A stretch of 64,000 bases of DNA from Ampullaceana balthica (taxonomy: Eukaryota > Mollusca > Gastropoda > Lymnaeidae). Positions 34,052 to 46,698 of the stretch are shown one piece after another. The position numbers were made by a program, and so were the translations under genes. The notes under the pieces are model-generated. The model saw nothing but the letters and a program-made list of their open reading frames with translations. It ran no database searches and had not been told where the DNA came from. The number at the start of each line of letters is the position of its first letter. Position 1 is the stretch's first letter. The DNA is taken from assembly GCA_944989445.1 (NCBI GenBank), contig CALYLW010000057.1, positions 1,162,984-1,226,983 on the forward strand, given 5' to 3'.

Positions 34052-34867
34052 AGTGCCAGTTACAGCTGTGGCCATGCCAAGTGCCAGTTACATTTGTGGC
34101 CATGCCAAGTTACTGGCACAGCTGTGGCCATGCCAAGTGCCAGTTACAGCTGTGGCCATGCCAAGTGCCAGTTACAGCTGTGGCCATGCCAAGTGCCAGT
34201 TACAGCTGTGGCCATGCCAAGTGCCAGTTACAGCTGTGGCCATGCCAAGTGCCAGTTACAGCTGTGGCCATGCCAAGTGCCAGTTACAGCTGTGGCCATG
34301 CCAAGTGCCAGTTACAGCTGTGGTCATGCCAAGTGCCAGTTACAGCTGTGGCCATGCCAAGTGCCAGTTACAGCTGTGGCCATGCCAAGTTCCAGTTACA
34401 GCTGTGGCCATGCCAAGTGCCAGTTACAGCTGTTGCCATGCCAAGTGCCAGTTACAGCTGTGGCCATGCCAAGTGCCAGTTACAGCTGTGGCCATGCCAA
34501 GTGCCAGTTACAGCTGTGGCCATGCCAAGTGCCAGTTACAGCTGTGGCCATGCCAAGTGCCAGTTACAGCTGTGGCCATGCCAAGTGCCAGTTACAGCTG
34601 TGGCCATGCCAAGTGCCAGTTACAGCTGTGGCCATGCCAAGTGCCAGTTACAGCTGTGGCCATGCCAAGTGCCAGTTACAGCTGTGGCCATGCCAAGTGC
34701 CAGTTACAGCTGTGGCCATGCCAAGTGCCAGTTACAGCTGTGGCCATGCCAAGTGCCAGTTACAGCTGTGGCCATGCCAAGTGCCAGTTACAGCTGTGGC
34801 CATGCCAAGTGCCAGTTACAGCTGAGTTACAGCTGTGGCCATGCCAAGTGCCAGTTACAGCTGTGGC
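34052..34867. repeat. 28-bp minisatellite, about 29 copies
   Basis: The unit is GCCATGCCAAGTGCCAGTTA plus CAGCTGTG. All three + frames remain open because 28 bp shifts the phase each unit and no phase contains a stop. Three overlapping 240-278-codon frames therefore read the same peptide in different phase and are not genes. Each unit carries a CAGCTG core. Confidence 0.97.
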
Positions 34868-35419
34868 CGTTCGCCGTTGAAAAGTTGCGATTTTCTATTT
34901 TATTTTAGCGCCTCTTCAAAACACGGACTTCCTCGGTCATCAAAATAGTTCCTCGCTCTTAAAGGAAACAAAACGTATCAAACGTGTATTGTATTTGAAG
35001 TCTTCCATCGTCACGTGTTCGCTCTTTCTTTCTACTTGAAAAGAAATTGAATACACGTCCAATAACCCTCAACTAAACTGATACTTTAACTTTAAAAAAA
35101 AATATATTCTGGGGCGTGGGGGTGGGGGGGTGGCCGCTGTCTCTTGTCACGGGTTGTCGATTTTACAATAGCTTGCCAGCCTGTCTTACCTGGGGCTGCT
35201 GCTGCTCTTGCGGCTTCTATATTGGACAAACAAATGTATTTTTAAATAAATTTATTTGACGTGCATTCCAAGCAAAAGTCAATTCATAGTTAAAAACTTA
35301 AACCAGCTTTCAAACGGTCTAATTAATAATATTTTAATATTATTATATTATAGCAACATGAAATATATGTGCGTTTTGGTAACAGAGCAACGAGGCTCTA
35401 AAAAAAAAGTTATAGCAAT
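34868..35419. other. Unassigned sequence
   Basis: No gene is recognised. The 3' side of a minus-strand LINE follows. Confidence 0.5.
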
Positions 35420-35459
35420 TAGTTAGATAAACTGATGATGTTGTTCGTCCGTCGATTCG

Positions 35460-36370
35460 ACGAAGACCACTCTAGTCATCCGAGGGTTGCTGGGACTGGC
35501 TTTGTTTGTGCGTGCGCAGATGGCTGATGAGGTCGATCCTTGTACGGAATGTTCGGAAACAGAAGGGACAAGGGACGAGTGGGACATCTCCAGGAGGGTT
35601 GACAGCACGGGCCTTTTGTGCTTGTCTCTTCTTTTCTGCGGAGGTGATCCGGTTTGCCTCGCATGACCTGGCACCTTCTTGGTTGGAAGGGCGCCAGGTG
35701 GATCGGTCCATTGCACCTCGTTCCCACGTGTCTGGATTGATGGCAAACGCTTTCATTGAGGCTTTCAGTGTGTCTTTGAAGCGTTTCTTTTGCCCACCGT
35801 GGGACTGCTTGCTGCCCATCCTGGAGCTCGCCATAGAAGAGTATCTTTGGCAGTCTCTCGTCTGGCATTCGGACAACGTGCCCTGCCCAGCGAAGCTTGG
35901 TCTGCATCAGGAGGGTGAAGATGCTGGGGAGACCTGCCTTGGTCAGTACTACTGTGTCTGGAATTTTATCCTGCCACTTTACGCCGAGGATCTTCCTGAG
36001 GCTTGGTGTATGAAAGTGGTTAAACTTCCTAGCATGGCGCTGATACACAGTCCATGTTTCACAAGAATATAGCAATGTGGGGAGCACCACTACCCTGTAT
36101 ACTTTCAGCTTGGTCTGGATGGTAATGCCTCTTCTGTTCCAGACATTTGTATACAACCTGCCGAAAGTGGAGCTGGTTCTGGCAATTCTGACGTTCATTT
36201 CGCCATCGATGGTGACATTTTGAGACAGTGTGCTGCCTAGGTATGTGAACCGGTGCATTGTTTTAGAGTCTCTGGCCGTTGACAGTGAAGTTGGGCTCAA
36301 CGTAGGGCCTTCCAGGCGCAGGCTGATGGAGGACTTCAGTCTTCTTAGTGTTGATCGTCAGACCAAAGTT

Positions 36371-36372
<2 letters not shown>
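35460..36372 (-). pseudogene. LINE family 2 C-terminal region with C2H2 zinc finger (truncated, frameshifted)
   Basis: The minus strand encodes the well-known end of an animal non-LTR retrotransposon. It begins FGLTINTKKTEVLHQPAPG (36372-36310). After a frameshift near 36267 it continues FTYLGSTLSQNVTIDGEMNV, VVLPTLLYSCETWTVYQRHA, LRKILGVKWQDKIPDTVV and LRWAGHVVRMPDERLPKILF. A second frameshift near 35815 leads to SHGGQKKRFKDTLKASMKAF and finally a finger CPFC-x12-H-LRT-H. The finger has full C2H2 spacing and is a known C-terminal feature of this LINE group. The catalytic reverse transcriptase core is missing; the 5' side is cut at the TA microsatellite at 36373. The clade needs a phylogeny. 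The + strand 188-codon frame over 35506-36072 is a shadow. Confidence 0.88.
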
Positions 36373-36436
<64 letters not shown>

Positions 36437-36440
36437 ATAA
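36373..36440. repeat. (TA)n microsatellite
   Basis: A near-perfect TA run sits exactly at the truncation point of LINE family 2. Confidence 0.97.
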
Positions 36441-36867
36441 TCCCTTTTCTCTTTTCATGTTTTTTTTCTGTTCTATATTTTTAAAAATATTCTTTTCACC
36501 TTATATTTTTTCCATTCTAGGTTTAAACTTTCTTTTATGATCCCTAAAATATTTCGCTATAAATCTTGTCATGTTGTTTCTTCCTCTTTCAATGTTAGCT
36601 ACCCCCCATCACGTGACCAGCTAAGACACCACTGGTTCGACTCAAGTCTTGCCACCAAACGCCATTCATCTTTCTGACCGCATTACACAACACATTCGTC
36701 CATCTGTGTCCTCTATAAGCCGGTCGGTGGGGGGACGGAGGGGGGGGGGCGTAATCCAACACTCTTTCTCGTCCGGCGTCAGGGTACGCTCCCTTGGGGT
36801 AAGGCTAATTCTATTGGTTACTGGGATGTTGTTGGGCACACCTTGTAAATCGACGCGGTCAACAGTC
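36441..36867. other. Unassigned sequence
   Basis: No gene is recognised. The two overlapping frames at 36649-36882 are mutual shadows. Confidence 0.5.
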
Positions 36868-39125
36868 GAGATCAACAGCTGATTAGTGACAATGTCGGGA
36901 GCAACAGCTGATTAGTGACAATGTCAACAGTCGTGATCAACAGCATATTAGTGACAATGTCAACAGTCGTGATCAACAGCATATTAGTGACAATGTCAAC
37001 AATCGAGATCAACAGCATATTAGTGACAGTGTAAACAGTCGGATCAACATCTGATTAGTGACAATGTCGGGAGCAACAGCTGATTAGTGACAATGTCAAC
37101 AGTCGTGATCAACAGCTGATTAGTGACAATGTCAACAGTCGTGATCAACAGCTGATTAGTGACAATGTCAACAGTCGAGATCAACAGCTGATTAGTGACA
37201 ATGTCGGGAGCAACAGCTGATTAGTGACAATGTCAACAGTCGTGATCAACAGCTGATTAGTGACAATGTCAACAGTCGTGATCAACAGCATATTAGTGAC
37301 AATGTCAACAGTCGTGATCAACAGCATATTAGTGACAATGTCAATAGTCGTGATCAACAGCATATTAGTGACAATGTCAACAGTCGAGATCAACAGCTGA
37401 TTAGTGACAGTGTCAACAGTCGAGATCAACAGAATATTAGTGACAATGTCAACAGTCGTGATCAACAGCTGATTAGTGACAATGTCAACAGTCGTGATCA
37501 ACAGCATATTAGTGACAATGTCAACAATCGAGATCAACAGCTGATTAGTGACAATGTCAACAGTCGGGATCAACAGCTGATTAGTGACAATGTCAACTGT
37601 CGTGATCAACAGCTGATTAGTGACAATGTCAACAGTCGAGATCAACAGCATATTAGTGACAATGTCAACAATCGAGATCAACAGCTGATTAGTGACAATG
37701 TCAACAGTCGTGATCAACAGCATATTAGTGACAATGTCAACAGTCGTGATCAACAGCATATTAGTGACAATGTCAACAGTCGAGATCAACAGCTGATTAG
37801 TGACAATGTCAACAGTCGGGATCAACAGCTGATTAGTGACAGTGTCAACAGTCGGATCAACATCTGATTAGTGACAATGTCAACAGTCGAGATCAACAGC
37901 ATATTAGTGACAGTGTCAACAGTCGGATCAACATCTGATTAGTGACAATGTCGGGAGCAACAGCATATTAGTGACAATGTCAACAATCGAGATCAACAGC
38001 TGATTAGTGACAATGTCAACAGTCGGGATCAACAGCTGATTAGTGACAGTGTCAACAGTCGAGATCAACAGAATATTAGTGACAATGTCAACAGTCGTGA
38101 TCAACAGCTGATTAGTGACAATGTCAACAGTCGTGATCAACAGCATATTAGTGACAATGTCAACAGTCGAGATCAACAGCTGATTAGTGACAATGTCAAC
38201 AGTCGGGATCAACAGCTGATTAGTGACAGTGTCAACAGTCGGATCAACATCTGATTAGTGACAATGTCAACAGTCGAGATCAACAGCATATTAGTGACAG
38301 TGTCAACAGTCGGATCAACATCTGATTAGTGACAATGTCGGGAGCAACAGCATATTAGTGACAATGTCAACAATCGAGATCAACAGCTGATTAGTGACAA
38401 TGTCAACAGTCGGGATCAACAGCTGATTAGTGACAGTGTCAACAGTCGAGATCAACAGAATATTAGTGACAATGTCAACAGTCGTGATCAACAGCTGATT
38501 AGTGACAATGTCAACAGTCGTGATCAACAGCATATTAGTGACAATGTCAACAGTCGAGATCAACAGCTGATTAGTGACAATGTCAACAGTCGGGATCAAC
38601 AGCTGATTAGTGACAGTGTCAACAGTCGGATCAACATCTGATTAGTGACAATGTCAACAGTCGAGATCAACAGCATATTAGTGACAGTGTCAACAGTCGG
38701 ATCAACATCTGATTAGTGACAATGTCGGGAGCAACAGCATATTAGTGACAGTGTCAACAGTCGGATCAACATCTGATTAGTGACAATGTCGGGAGCAACA
38801 GCATATTAGTGACAATGTCAACAATCGAGATCAACAGCTGATTAGTGACAATGTCAACAGTCGGGATCAACAGCTGATTAGTGACAGTGTCAACAGTCGA
38901 GATCAACAGAATATTAGTGACAATGTCAACAGTCGTGATCAACAGCTGATTAGTGACAATGTCAACAGTCGTGATCAACAGCATATTAGTGACAATGTCA
39001 ACAGTCGAGATCAACAGCTGATTAGTGACAATGTCAACAGTCGGGATCAACAGCTGATTAGTGACAGTGTCAACAGTCGGATCAACATCTGATTAGTGAC
39101 AATGTCGGGAGCAACAGCTGATTAT
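36868..39125. repeat. 36-bp satellite with 387-bp higher-order repeats, about 63 copies
   Basis: The unit is GATTAGTGACAATGTCAACA plus GTCGTGATCAACAGCT, with variants at a few positions (CATATTAG for CTGATTAG, GTCGGGAG for a shortened unit, AGTGTC for AATGTC). Three blocks at 37928, 38315 and 38766 give an identical 94-codon minus-strand frame. The first two are 387 bp apart; the third is 387 plus 64 bp away because one 64-bp double unit (38726-38789) is duplicated. The frames repeat TVDIVTNQLLIS and are not genes. Confidence 0.96.
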
Positions 39126-39710
39126 TGTTAGTCGTCCAAGTTCGATAACCCCATTTTTTTAAAATATGCGAGTTGTTTTTAAATATTGGAACACAAAATC
39201 CCGCCCAGATCCGTCTCATAGAATCATGCCGAAAGCGGGAGAAGCTAATATTAAATCGCCCCAATAATTTCTAACAATTTTAGATCTTTGAAAAACTGCA
39301 ATAAATATCAGTTTATCGGCTCCATGTATTGGCACATGATGTGGCTACAACATATAAAAACGCTAGAGACTCCCCCCACCCCACCCCACCCCCACCCCCC
39401 ACCCCACATAACCCCACCCCACCCCCACCCCCAACCCACCCCACCCCACACCCCACCCCACCCCACCCACAGGGCATCTGTTGTTTACATAACAACATAT
39501 ATCTCGTAGTACCTCATTGACAACTCCGAGAAATTCGCTGAACGGGAAAAATTGTTCGGTTGACGTAACACTCCAATAACCTGTCCTCGTGAGCAAACCC
39601 CCCCCCCTCAACCACATTAACTCACCTAAAATATTTAACATGATGAGATAAAAGAGATGAGAAACCAACAGAGCACCGGAGTTCGATTTATCAGAAGAAA
39701 CTAGAAGACC
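39126..39710. other. Unassigned sequence with a C-rich CCCCACC tract
   Basis: The tract at 39372-39472 is low-complexity CCCCACCCCACC. Open frames across it (Pro/His or Gly/Val-rich) are compositional. Confidence 0.7.
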
Positions 39711-40143
39711 CTTATAGTTATAGATCCGTAGACCCCAGCTATAGATACGTAGATCTGAGCTATAGATAAGTAGACCCGAACTATAGTTCCGTAGACCCGA
39801 TATTACATCCGTAGACCCCAGTTATAGATCCGTAGACCCCAGTTATAGATCCGTAGACCCCAGCTATAGATCAGTAGACACAAGCTATAGATCCGTAGAC
39901 CCCAGCTATAGATCCGTAGACCCCAGCTATTTATCCGTAGACCCGAGCTATAGATCCGTAAACCCAATCCACAGATTCGTAGACCTGAGCTATAGATAAA
40001 TAGACCCGAACTATAGAACCGTAGATCTGATATTACATCCGTAGACCCCAGCTATAGATCCGTAGTCCCATGCCATAGATCCGTAGACCCCAGCTATAGA
40101 TCCGTACACCCCAGGTATAGACCCGTAGACCCGAGCTAAAGAT
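39711..40143. repeat. 21-bp minisatellite, about 20 copies, degenerate
   Basis: The unit GATCCGTAGACCCCAGCTATA has many substitutions and a few length changes, so it is older or less homogenised than the neighbouring arrays. Confidence 0.92.
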
Positions 40144-40832
40144 TCGAGACGTTAGTGGTCGAGAATTGTGCAAAGGTCACAGTAACCAACCATCGAGCCT
40201 AAAGCGAGTTTTAAAATTAACGACGCATGATGTAAAAAAAATAATATTTAATTTCTAAAGTGAACTTTGGACAACTCGCGAACTGATTTATTAGTTTGGA
40301 ATCTCCAAGTAACAGTGGCGTGGTCCATGAAACGTCAGAGGAGATTCACTGGGGTGGGTTGGTAGAGGGGTGGCATGCAAGCGGAACTGGAGCCAAAACG
40401 CCTGTGAGAACAGAGTTGCCGACGTTCAACTGCTGGATTACATGTGAGCTGGTAGTTCACTTTCTTAGACCCAATTTCTGTCATTTGTCACTTCTTAGTG
40501 AGAGGCGGTCATACTATCAGTCACAGTTGTCACAATGTAACGCGCTCTTGTCAATGTGAATGTGTCGGTTGTTACAATGTCGTATCGACAGATTGTCGCA
40601 GTGCTGGTGCAGTTGGTGCAGTTGGTGCAGTTGTCAATGTTGATTTAAATGTTTTATAAAGTTTGTAATTGTTGTCACTTTTCACAATTCATTAAAATTT
40701 ACCCCGCCCCCACACAGCGGTGATCATGTGACCTAATAAAGCCTTATAAACATTGTTCCCTCTATGCTACCTAACGATGCCATTAAATTAAATTACCACA
40801 TAAAAAAAAACCAGTTTATCGATAGGTTTGTA
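40144..40832. other. Unassigned sequence
   Basis: A short GCAGTTGGT triplication lies near 40608-40632. The 87-codon frame at 40296-40559 has no recognised motif. Confidence 0.5.
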
Positions 40833-41046
40833 CAAGGGGCCGTCCATAAATGACGTCACGCACCCAGAGGGGGGGGGGTCACACTTTTGTGACGATGCGT
40901 GACGAGGGGGAGGGAGGGGGTTGAAGAAATGTGACGTCACATCAAAAGGGTAACTTTAAATAAAACTTCCACTGTAAGTTGTAAGATTTGGTGGCTTACA
41001 ATTTATTTAATGACTTTTTAAATTTTTTAAATTATTTTTTTAAAAC

Positions 41047-41156
41047 CATCAGTGGTTCTCAAAGTGCCGGTCCATAGGGCATCAGACGCCGGTTGGCGTA
41101 AGTTATGAAGAAATAAAAATTAAATCTAATTATAATCCTTTAAGTTTGAGAACCCA
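41047..41156. mobile_element. Short hAT-like MITE nested in the GGGG element
   Basis: CAGTGGTTCTCAAAGTG at the left and AAGTTTGAGAACCCAC at the right form imperfect inverted ends of hAT type. No clean 8-bp target duplication is visible. Confidence 0.45.
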
Positions 41157-41904
41157 CAAGAGAACGTTTAAAATTGTTACCCTCGGTCGTTTGATGTTGA
41201 CATCAAAGCATTTGTGATGTAACCGCAGCTCCGTTTTTAAGGCAGGAGTCGGCGAACTTTTTTGCCCCTTACCCCAAAATATACAAGTTTATGTGTGCGT
41301 TAAACCCCTCCCCCCGACTCGAGGTCCTGCCCACATGACTCGGGCGGGGATTTGGGGGAGCGTCGTTAGCTAAAATGCAACTGGTGAGTTTTACAATCAT
41401 GATAAGTGTCTAAAAATGATATGAATAGGATTATGTGTAGATATTTTAAGTCAAACCGACGCGGAATATCCATTTATTTTTTAAATTTTATTTATTTATT
41501 ATTATTATTTGTATTTTTTTTTATATTTTTTTAGGGGGGGTGGGGTCTATTTGATACAATTATAAACGTTTTAAGTTTGTTATAATTGTTCGATTGTTGT
41601 TTTTGGTTTAACGCCCCTGGCCATTCTAGATATACATGTAATAGTATTCATTAACTTTATTGAATGCATCAATTCTTGACTTCGCAATTCGAGAGTAGCA
41701 CTGTCACAAAACAACTTTTCTTCTTAGCTCAGTTTTTAAGGCATTAATTTTTAAATATCACAGAAAGGATACTTGATACAGTAAAGTCATGTGGATTAAG
41801 ATTATTGTCACTCGTGTCAATATAAATGTAAGTAGGGTCGATTTAGGTGTCTTCGTATAGTACTTAGGTAAGAAATCTACATAGTTGTCAAATTTTAAAA
41901 AATG

Positions 41905-42500
41905 CATTTTCTGGAAGGAACCGGTTCAATAGTAGGCATATGTTCGAAGCGTACACTTACAAATTACGGTACACATGACGTATTTTAATATATCTAGTGG
42001 ATTGTAGTGGATGTTATATGTCCCAAATGAGTCTGCATTACCCCCTAGAATTCCCTTTGACCCCAGATGGGGTAATTTACCCCTGTTCGCCGACCTCTTT
42101 CTTACGGGATGCCCGACAGTCAATTGAGTGGGTTTTTTTAAAAAATACATTTTAAAAATATTATTTTTATATATTTTTCTTTTAAAACAAAGAAGTTAAC
42201 CGTGATGATTAAAAGTCAATGTTTAATTCGTATGCATTAAAATAAAGTATAATCTAAGGATGTTAAACACAGTTCGTTTTTTGAAGGCCGGTTAAACGTT
42301 TTTAAAAAACGGACCGGTTCAATCGGATACCTAAAAATTAAAATTATAAAAGTTTATGTTAATATTATTATTAACCCGAAAAGAGCGGATTCTAGCGAAT
42401 TTATATGCCCACAATGATTCAGCATTACCCCCAAGAGTTCCCTTTTTACACCGAATGAGATAATATACCACTGTTCACCGACCCCTCGGTTAAACCGACC
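41905..42500. repeat. Diverged internal direct duplication
   Basis: The stretch GCATTACCCCCTAGAATTCC with later CTGTTCGCCGACC at 42032-42093 recurs as GCATTACCCCCAAGAGTTCC with CTGTTCACCGACC at 42422-42483. GGTTCAAT words flank both. The copies are about 385 bp apart, inside the insertion of the GGGG element. Confidence 0.7.
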
Positions 42501-43208
42501 CGATAGCGGTAGCCATGTATTTTTTGTTTATTAGTTTATAAACTCCACAAGAGAATGCAACAATTTAAACACGCCTCGTCCATTGGTGGCATTATATTTA
42601 CAACTCTTGTGTGACGCACTTGAAATCGTAAAAAAAAATTGGGAAAAAAACAACACAAAAACAAAACAAAAAACCCCAAAAAAACTCGTGAGCTTCAGAG
42701 TAAAAACGTTATGACAATATTGGATATTTTATTAATGTCATAGTATTTTTCAGTCTTCAACTTGCAGGAATTACTGTGTTTTGCGACGCACAAGATGACA
42801 CCCATACTTTCCTGTACAAATGTGGGGTTCGTACAGTACTCGCCATATTCCTCTTCCAGCGCATACCAAATAATTTTTAGAAAACATGAGATTTGATATC
42901 AATGTGGTAATTTTAGATCAAATGCCTTTGACGTGCATATACTTAACGTGTGTTACGATATTACAATGCAGACCTACACTAAATAAATACTTAAATGACA
43001 AAAAAAGTGATTTGAAACATACTTATTTTCAAAAAAGAAATTAAGGTGGGTTTTATTTATTTTTTTTATTTTTTTAATGGGTGGTCAAAGCTTTGTGACG
43101 TATTTTTGGAGGCGGGTCTAAGTTTTTGTGACGACGCGTGACGAGGGGGGGGGAGGGGGGTGAAAAATTGGCCAAAATAGCGTGACGTCATTTATGGACG
43201 GCCCCCAA

Positions 43209-43814
43209 CCTGCAAACCAGGTTCACACATACACCTGATGTCATTGCCTCTTAAAGTTGCCATTTTAAAGGGGAAACTTTCTTCTTTTAAAATAAAAAAT
43301 AATAATTTATGTTTTTGCAGCCCCCTCCCCCACAAAAAATAGTTTATATGTATATATTTAGAAGTACTCTCAGCATTTACCCAATTACGTATCGGATATT
43401 CCCGATAGCAAGGCGTTACATTTATCTTGACCGCGAGTTCAAGCGGAAGTTGTCACATTCTGATGGGAAATGACGAACTCAATAACAGACGTCTCATATG
43501 AGGGGAGGGAGAGGGCCGATGTACGTTGCGTCTCGTCACTTCAATAAATTGATTTACGTCATTGGGTTGTAACGGAAAAAAATGGAAAATTGGTGCAGAC
43601 GTCGAGATCTCACTCGCCTGGAAATGTCATCGAGGACACCTGTTTGTATGTTGGAGGGTTCTCAAAGCGCGGTGTCTGTTGATTTGGGGCTTGTGGGAGT
43701 GCGACATCTTCATTGACATTTCCGAGCTTTATTGTAGGTTTTATTATTTGGGCCATTTAGTGGAGCTATTCCTGGAGGTTCCTTTTTTATTACACGCTTT
43801 TATTTAAGTCACAC
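43209..43814. other. Unassigned sequence
   Basis: An 81-codon + frame at 43562-43807 has no recognised motif. No element ends are seen. Confidence 0.45.
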
Positions 43815-44060
43815 TGTTTCTATGTTGTATCCATCCATCCATCCTTCCTTCAAATCTTGAAACGTAAAATTAAACCACTTCTGATGGTCCTAGAGATCTC
43901 AAAATTTTACCACAGATAGATCTTGGAGGACAATGCATTGTATCAAAATTTCAGATCGATCGAATCTACCGTAATTAAATTAATTAATTTTTAGTTTATC
44001 TCTATTTATCACAATTTAGAATGTATAGTCGTCTGCTAGAGTTGACCTCCACGGCTCACT
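43815..44060. mobile_element. Fragment related to Helitron family B
   Basis: ATCAAAATTTCAGATCGATC, then GAAT, a short variable part and TAATTAAATTAATTAATTTT match 53195-53260 with few changes. A CCATCCATCCATCC run precedes it. No ends are identified. Confidence 0.55.
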
Positions 44061-45111
44061 GGTTTCACTCCAGCCATCGTTTACCAAATTCCCGTGTTTA
44101 CATCAAGAGCAGGGGAGATCAGCGCGTTTCAGTCTGTAAATGTTTGTAAATAAAAGCGTGTTCTTTTTTAAAAAAAGATTTTTTTACATTTTACTTATTT
44201 CCTTGGATTTCATAAAGAACCATAAGTTTTTATTGTTATCTTTAGAAATTACCTTGTTTATATAATCATTTTGGAGGTTTCGACTAAGTTTTTGTGTCAA
44301 TTGTTTAATCCTTAAAGTATTTGTTGTGTATCCTTAAAAAATTTTTTTTAAATAGTTCATTTTTTGTTTGCATAGTTTTTTTTTAAAATTTACACATGAA
44401 CGAGCATTTGTTCATTTTATTTTCAAATACCTCCACCCACCCAATTTTTTTTAAAATGCATATAAAATAAAAGGAATTTTTTAAAAAAAACTGTGTAGCT
44501 CTAAACAACCCTGCACCCATAAACGGGGGAAAATCAAATCGACTTGCCACAATTTTTAAAAAATAAAAAAAACATCTCTTCAGCATACCCATTGACTGCT
44601 ACTTGACCATTGCCAAGGGGCCAGCAGATGTGTTGTAGAAACAAACGCGGCTAAGCGGCCATTATGTCCTTAACTATGGGGTTCGTCTGGGGAGAAATCG
44701 GGGGGGGGGCATCGATTCACACAAATGTTTATGAACCAGAGCCTTTTCTATATCATTTGTTAAGTATAGGTCTGCACTGTGACAACGGATGTTAACACAT
44801 GGGGTGGCGGGAGAAAAACTAAGTGTTGGGCGCCGAGGGGCGTGCCGGTGTGCGGGCATAACATCAGATGTTTATTCTGGCTATACTTTTGGACGATTAG
44901 ATACGAGGATATAAATTTGTGTAGGGGTGCTTTATGGTGTTGCCACACTTTGACGTCATGGAAAAAATAAACATGTTACATCGACAAGGGTTCTGATGAC
45001 GTCATTGAAATGGTCTCGACAGCTTACAAACTCTCATGTTTGTATGGACAGCGTACATTCTCTTTTGTGGACAATAACTTATTTAAAGGCACTGTGGTCG
45101 AAAATAGGGAA
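44061..45111. other. Unassigned AT-rich sequence
   Basis: No gene is recognised. Frames at 44674-44970 overlap on opposite strands. Confidence 0.5.
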
Positions 45112-45873
45112 CGACGGACATGAAACAGGTCAGACCTACATCTGACGGACATGAAACGGGTCAGACCTCTAAAATTGACGGACATGAAACGGGTCAGACC
45201 TCTAAAATTGACGGACATGATACGGGTCAGACCTCTAAAATTGACGGACATGAAACGGGTCAGAACTCTAAAATTGACGGACATGATACGGGTCAGACCT
45301 CTAAAATTGACGGACATGAAACGGGTCAGATCTCTAAAATTGACGGACATGAAACGGGTCAGATCTCTAAAATTGACGGCCATGAAACGGGTCAGATCTC
45401 TAAAATTGATGGACATGAAACGGGTCAGACCTCTAAAATTGACGGACATGAAAAGGGTCAGAACTCTACAATTGACGGACATGAAACGGGTCAGATCTCT
45501 AAAATTGACGGACATGAAACGGGTCAGATCTCTAAAATTGACGACCATGAAACGGGTCAGATCTCTAAAATTGACGGACATGAAACGGGTCAGATCTCTA
45601 AAATTGACGGCCATGAAACGGGTCAGATCTCTACAATTGACGGACATGATACGGGTCAGACCTCTAAAATTGACGGACATGAAACGGGTCAGATCTCTAA
45701 AATTGACGGACATGAAACGGGTCAGAACTCTAAAATTGACGGACATGAAACGGGTCAGATCTCTAAAATTGACGGACATGATACGGGTCAGAACTCTAAA
45801 ATTGATGGACATGAAACGGGTCAGAACTCTAAAATTGACGGCCATGAAACGGGTCAGATCTCTACAATTGACG
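45112..45873. repeat. 33-bp satellite, about 23 copies
   Basis: The unit is GACGGACATGAAACGGGTCA plus GATCTCTAAAATT. Variants (AGACCTC/AGATCTC/AGAACTC, GATACGG/GAAACGG) change the encoded residue in the open frames. Two + frames (DGHETGQISKI and TDMKRVRSLKL) and one minus frame (VNFRDLTRFMS) are open together, which argues against any being a gene. Confidence 0.97.
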
Positions 45874-46639
45874 CCCTACTGTAAGGCACGGGTATGTCCC
45901 ACGCTGTCAACAGAACAGCTTTTTGTCACGTGGTACAACCATCCCGGCCTACGCCAATCGTTACGGATATTTCTAGAACTATTGCAGTGCTACCCGTGTG
46001 GTTGAGTACAGTTCTGGAACGAAATCTTGTACTATAAAGTACTCGGCACCATAGAGACTATCTGGGAAACTGTAACCGACGTATTCCGCTGACACGAGGC
46101 GGCCCACACCGGAAGCTCGTCTTTTGTGTACGCGAGTGTCGAATGGGGACATGGGGGGGACAGGGGTGGTGGGGGCGAGGGAGGGGATGGGTGGGTAACT
46201 CTGACCTTGAATAAATAGTGAAATCGATTCGGGACATCATTTCAGAAAAGAATTAGTGTTTTAAAAATTATTTTTTGAGGTGGGGTGGACGCGGTGGGGA
46301 AAAATCCGTGTGAATCACTTTCCAGGGGCGATATTGTGGTAGTACTATGTGCGCTGTGGTGTTTTTGCAGTTTTGAGAATTCATTTTTTCCCCCCGAACA
46401 GATCGTAATGTATTTCTGTATGAGACGCTTATGACAACTGCTTTGCTCGGATAAATAGCTAGTTAATAGTATAGGCGAGTCCACTTTGTAATCTCAGTTG
46501 TCACGTTCATATAACCAATAAGATTGATTGAAATGTATTCACCGTGGGGGGGGGAGGGGGGGAAGGGCGCGTACCCGGAAAGACATGTCCAATTCCCTAG
46601 CGCTACTCGTTACAAGTAACGGAACAAGTGACGTGGACA
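45874..46639. other. Unassigned sequence
   Basis: No gene is recognised up to the hAT target site CGTGGACA at 46632-46639. Confidence 0.5.
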
Positions 46640-46698
46640 CAGTGGCGTAGCTAGAACTTTTGCCGCCCGGGGCGGGCTTCAATGTGCCGCCCTTTTTA

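Larger units (their letters stand above)
40836..43205. mobile_element. GGGG-ended TIR transposon, copy 1 (2.37 kb, carries an insertion)
   Basis: The terminal inverted repeats begin GGGGCCGTCCATAAATGACG and continue TCACGC; the right end is the exact complement. The flanking trinucleotide CAA occurs on both sides (40833-40835, 43206-43208), a 3-bp target duplication. Each end carries a subterminal GTGACGA-GCGTGACGAGGGGG block and G-runs. Compared with the 0.4-kb copies at 46699 and 56680, about 1.9 kb is inserted between roughly 41013 and 42945. No transposase is recognised. A 3-bp duplication fits superfamilies such as PIF/Harbinger or Zator, but I cannot assign one. Confidence 0.85.

Noticed and set aside
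34044..34908. Three overlapping + strand frames of 243-278 codons with His/Cys/Gln repeats
   Set aside because: A 28-bp unit without stops keeps all phases open. The peptides are the same repeat shifted, and the Cys/His residues do not form a zinc-finger pattern.
35506..36072. 188-codon + strand frame
   Set aside because: It is the antisense shadow of LINE family 2, whose conserved protein is on the minus strand.
45024..46005. Frames of 254-284 codons on both strands
   Set aside because: Several frames on both strands of one 33-bp satellite are open together, and unit variants change residues freely.
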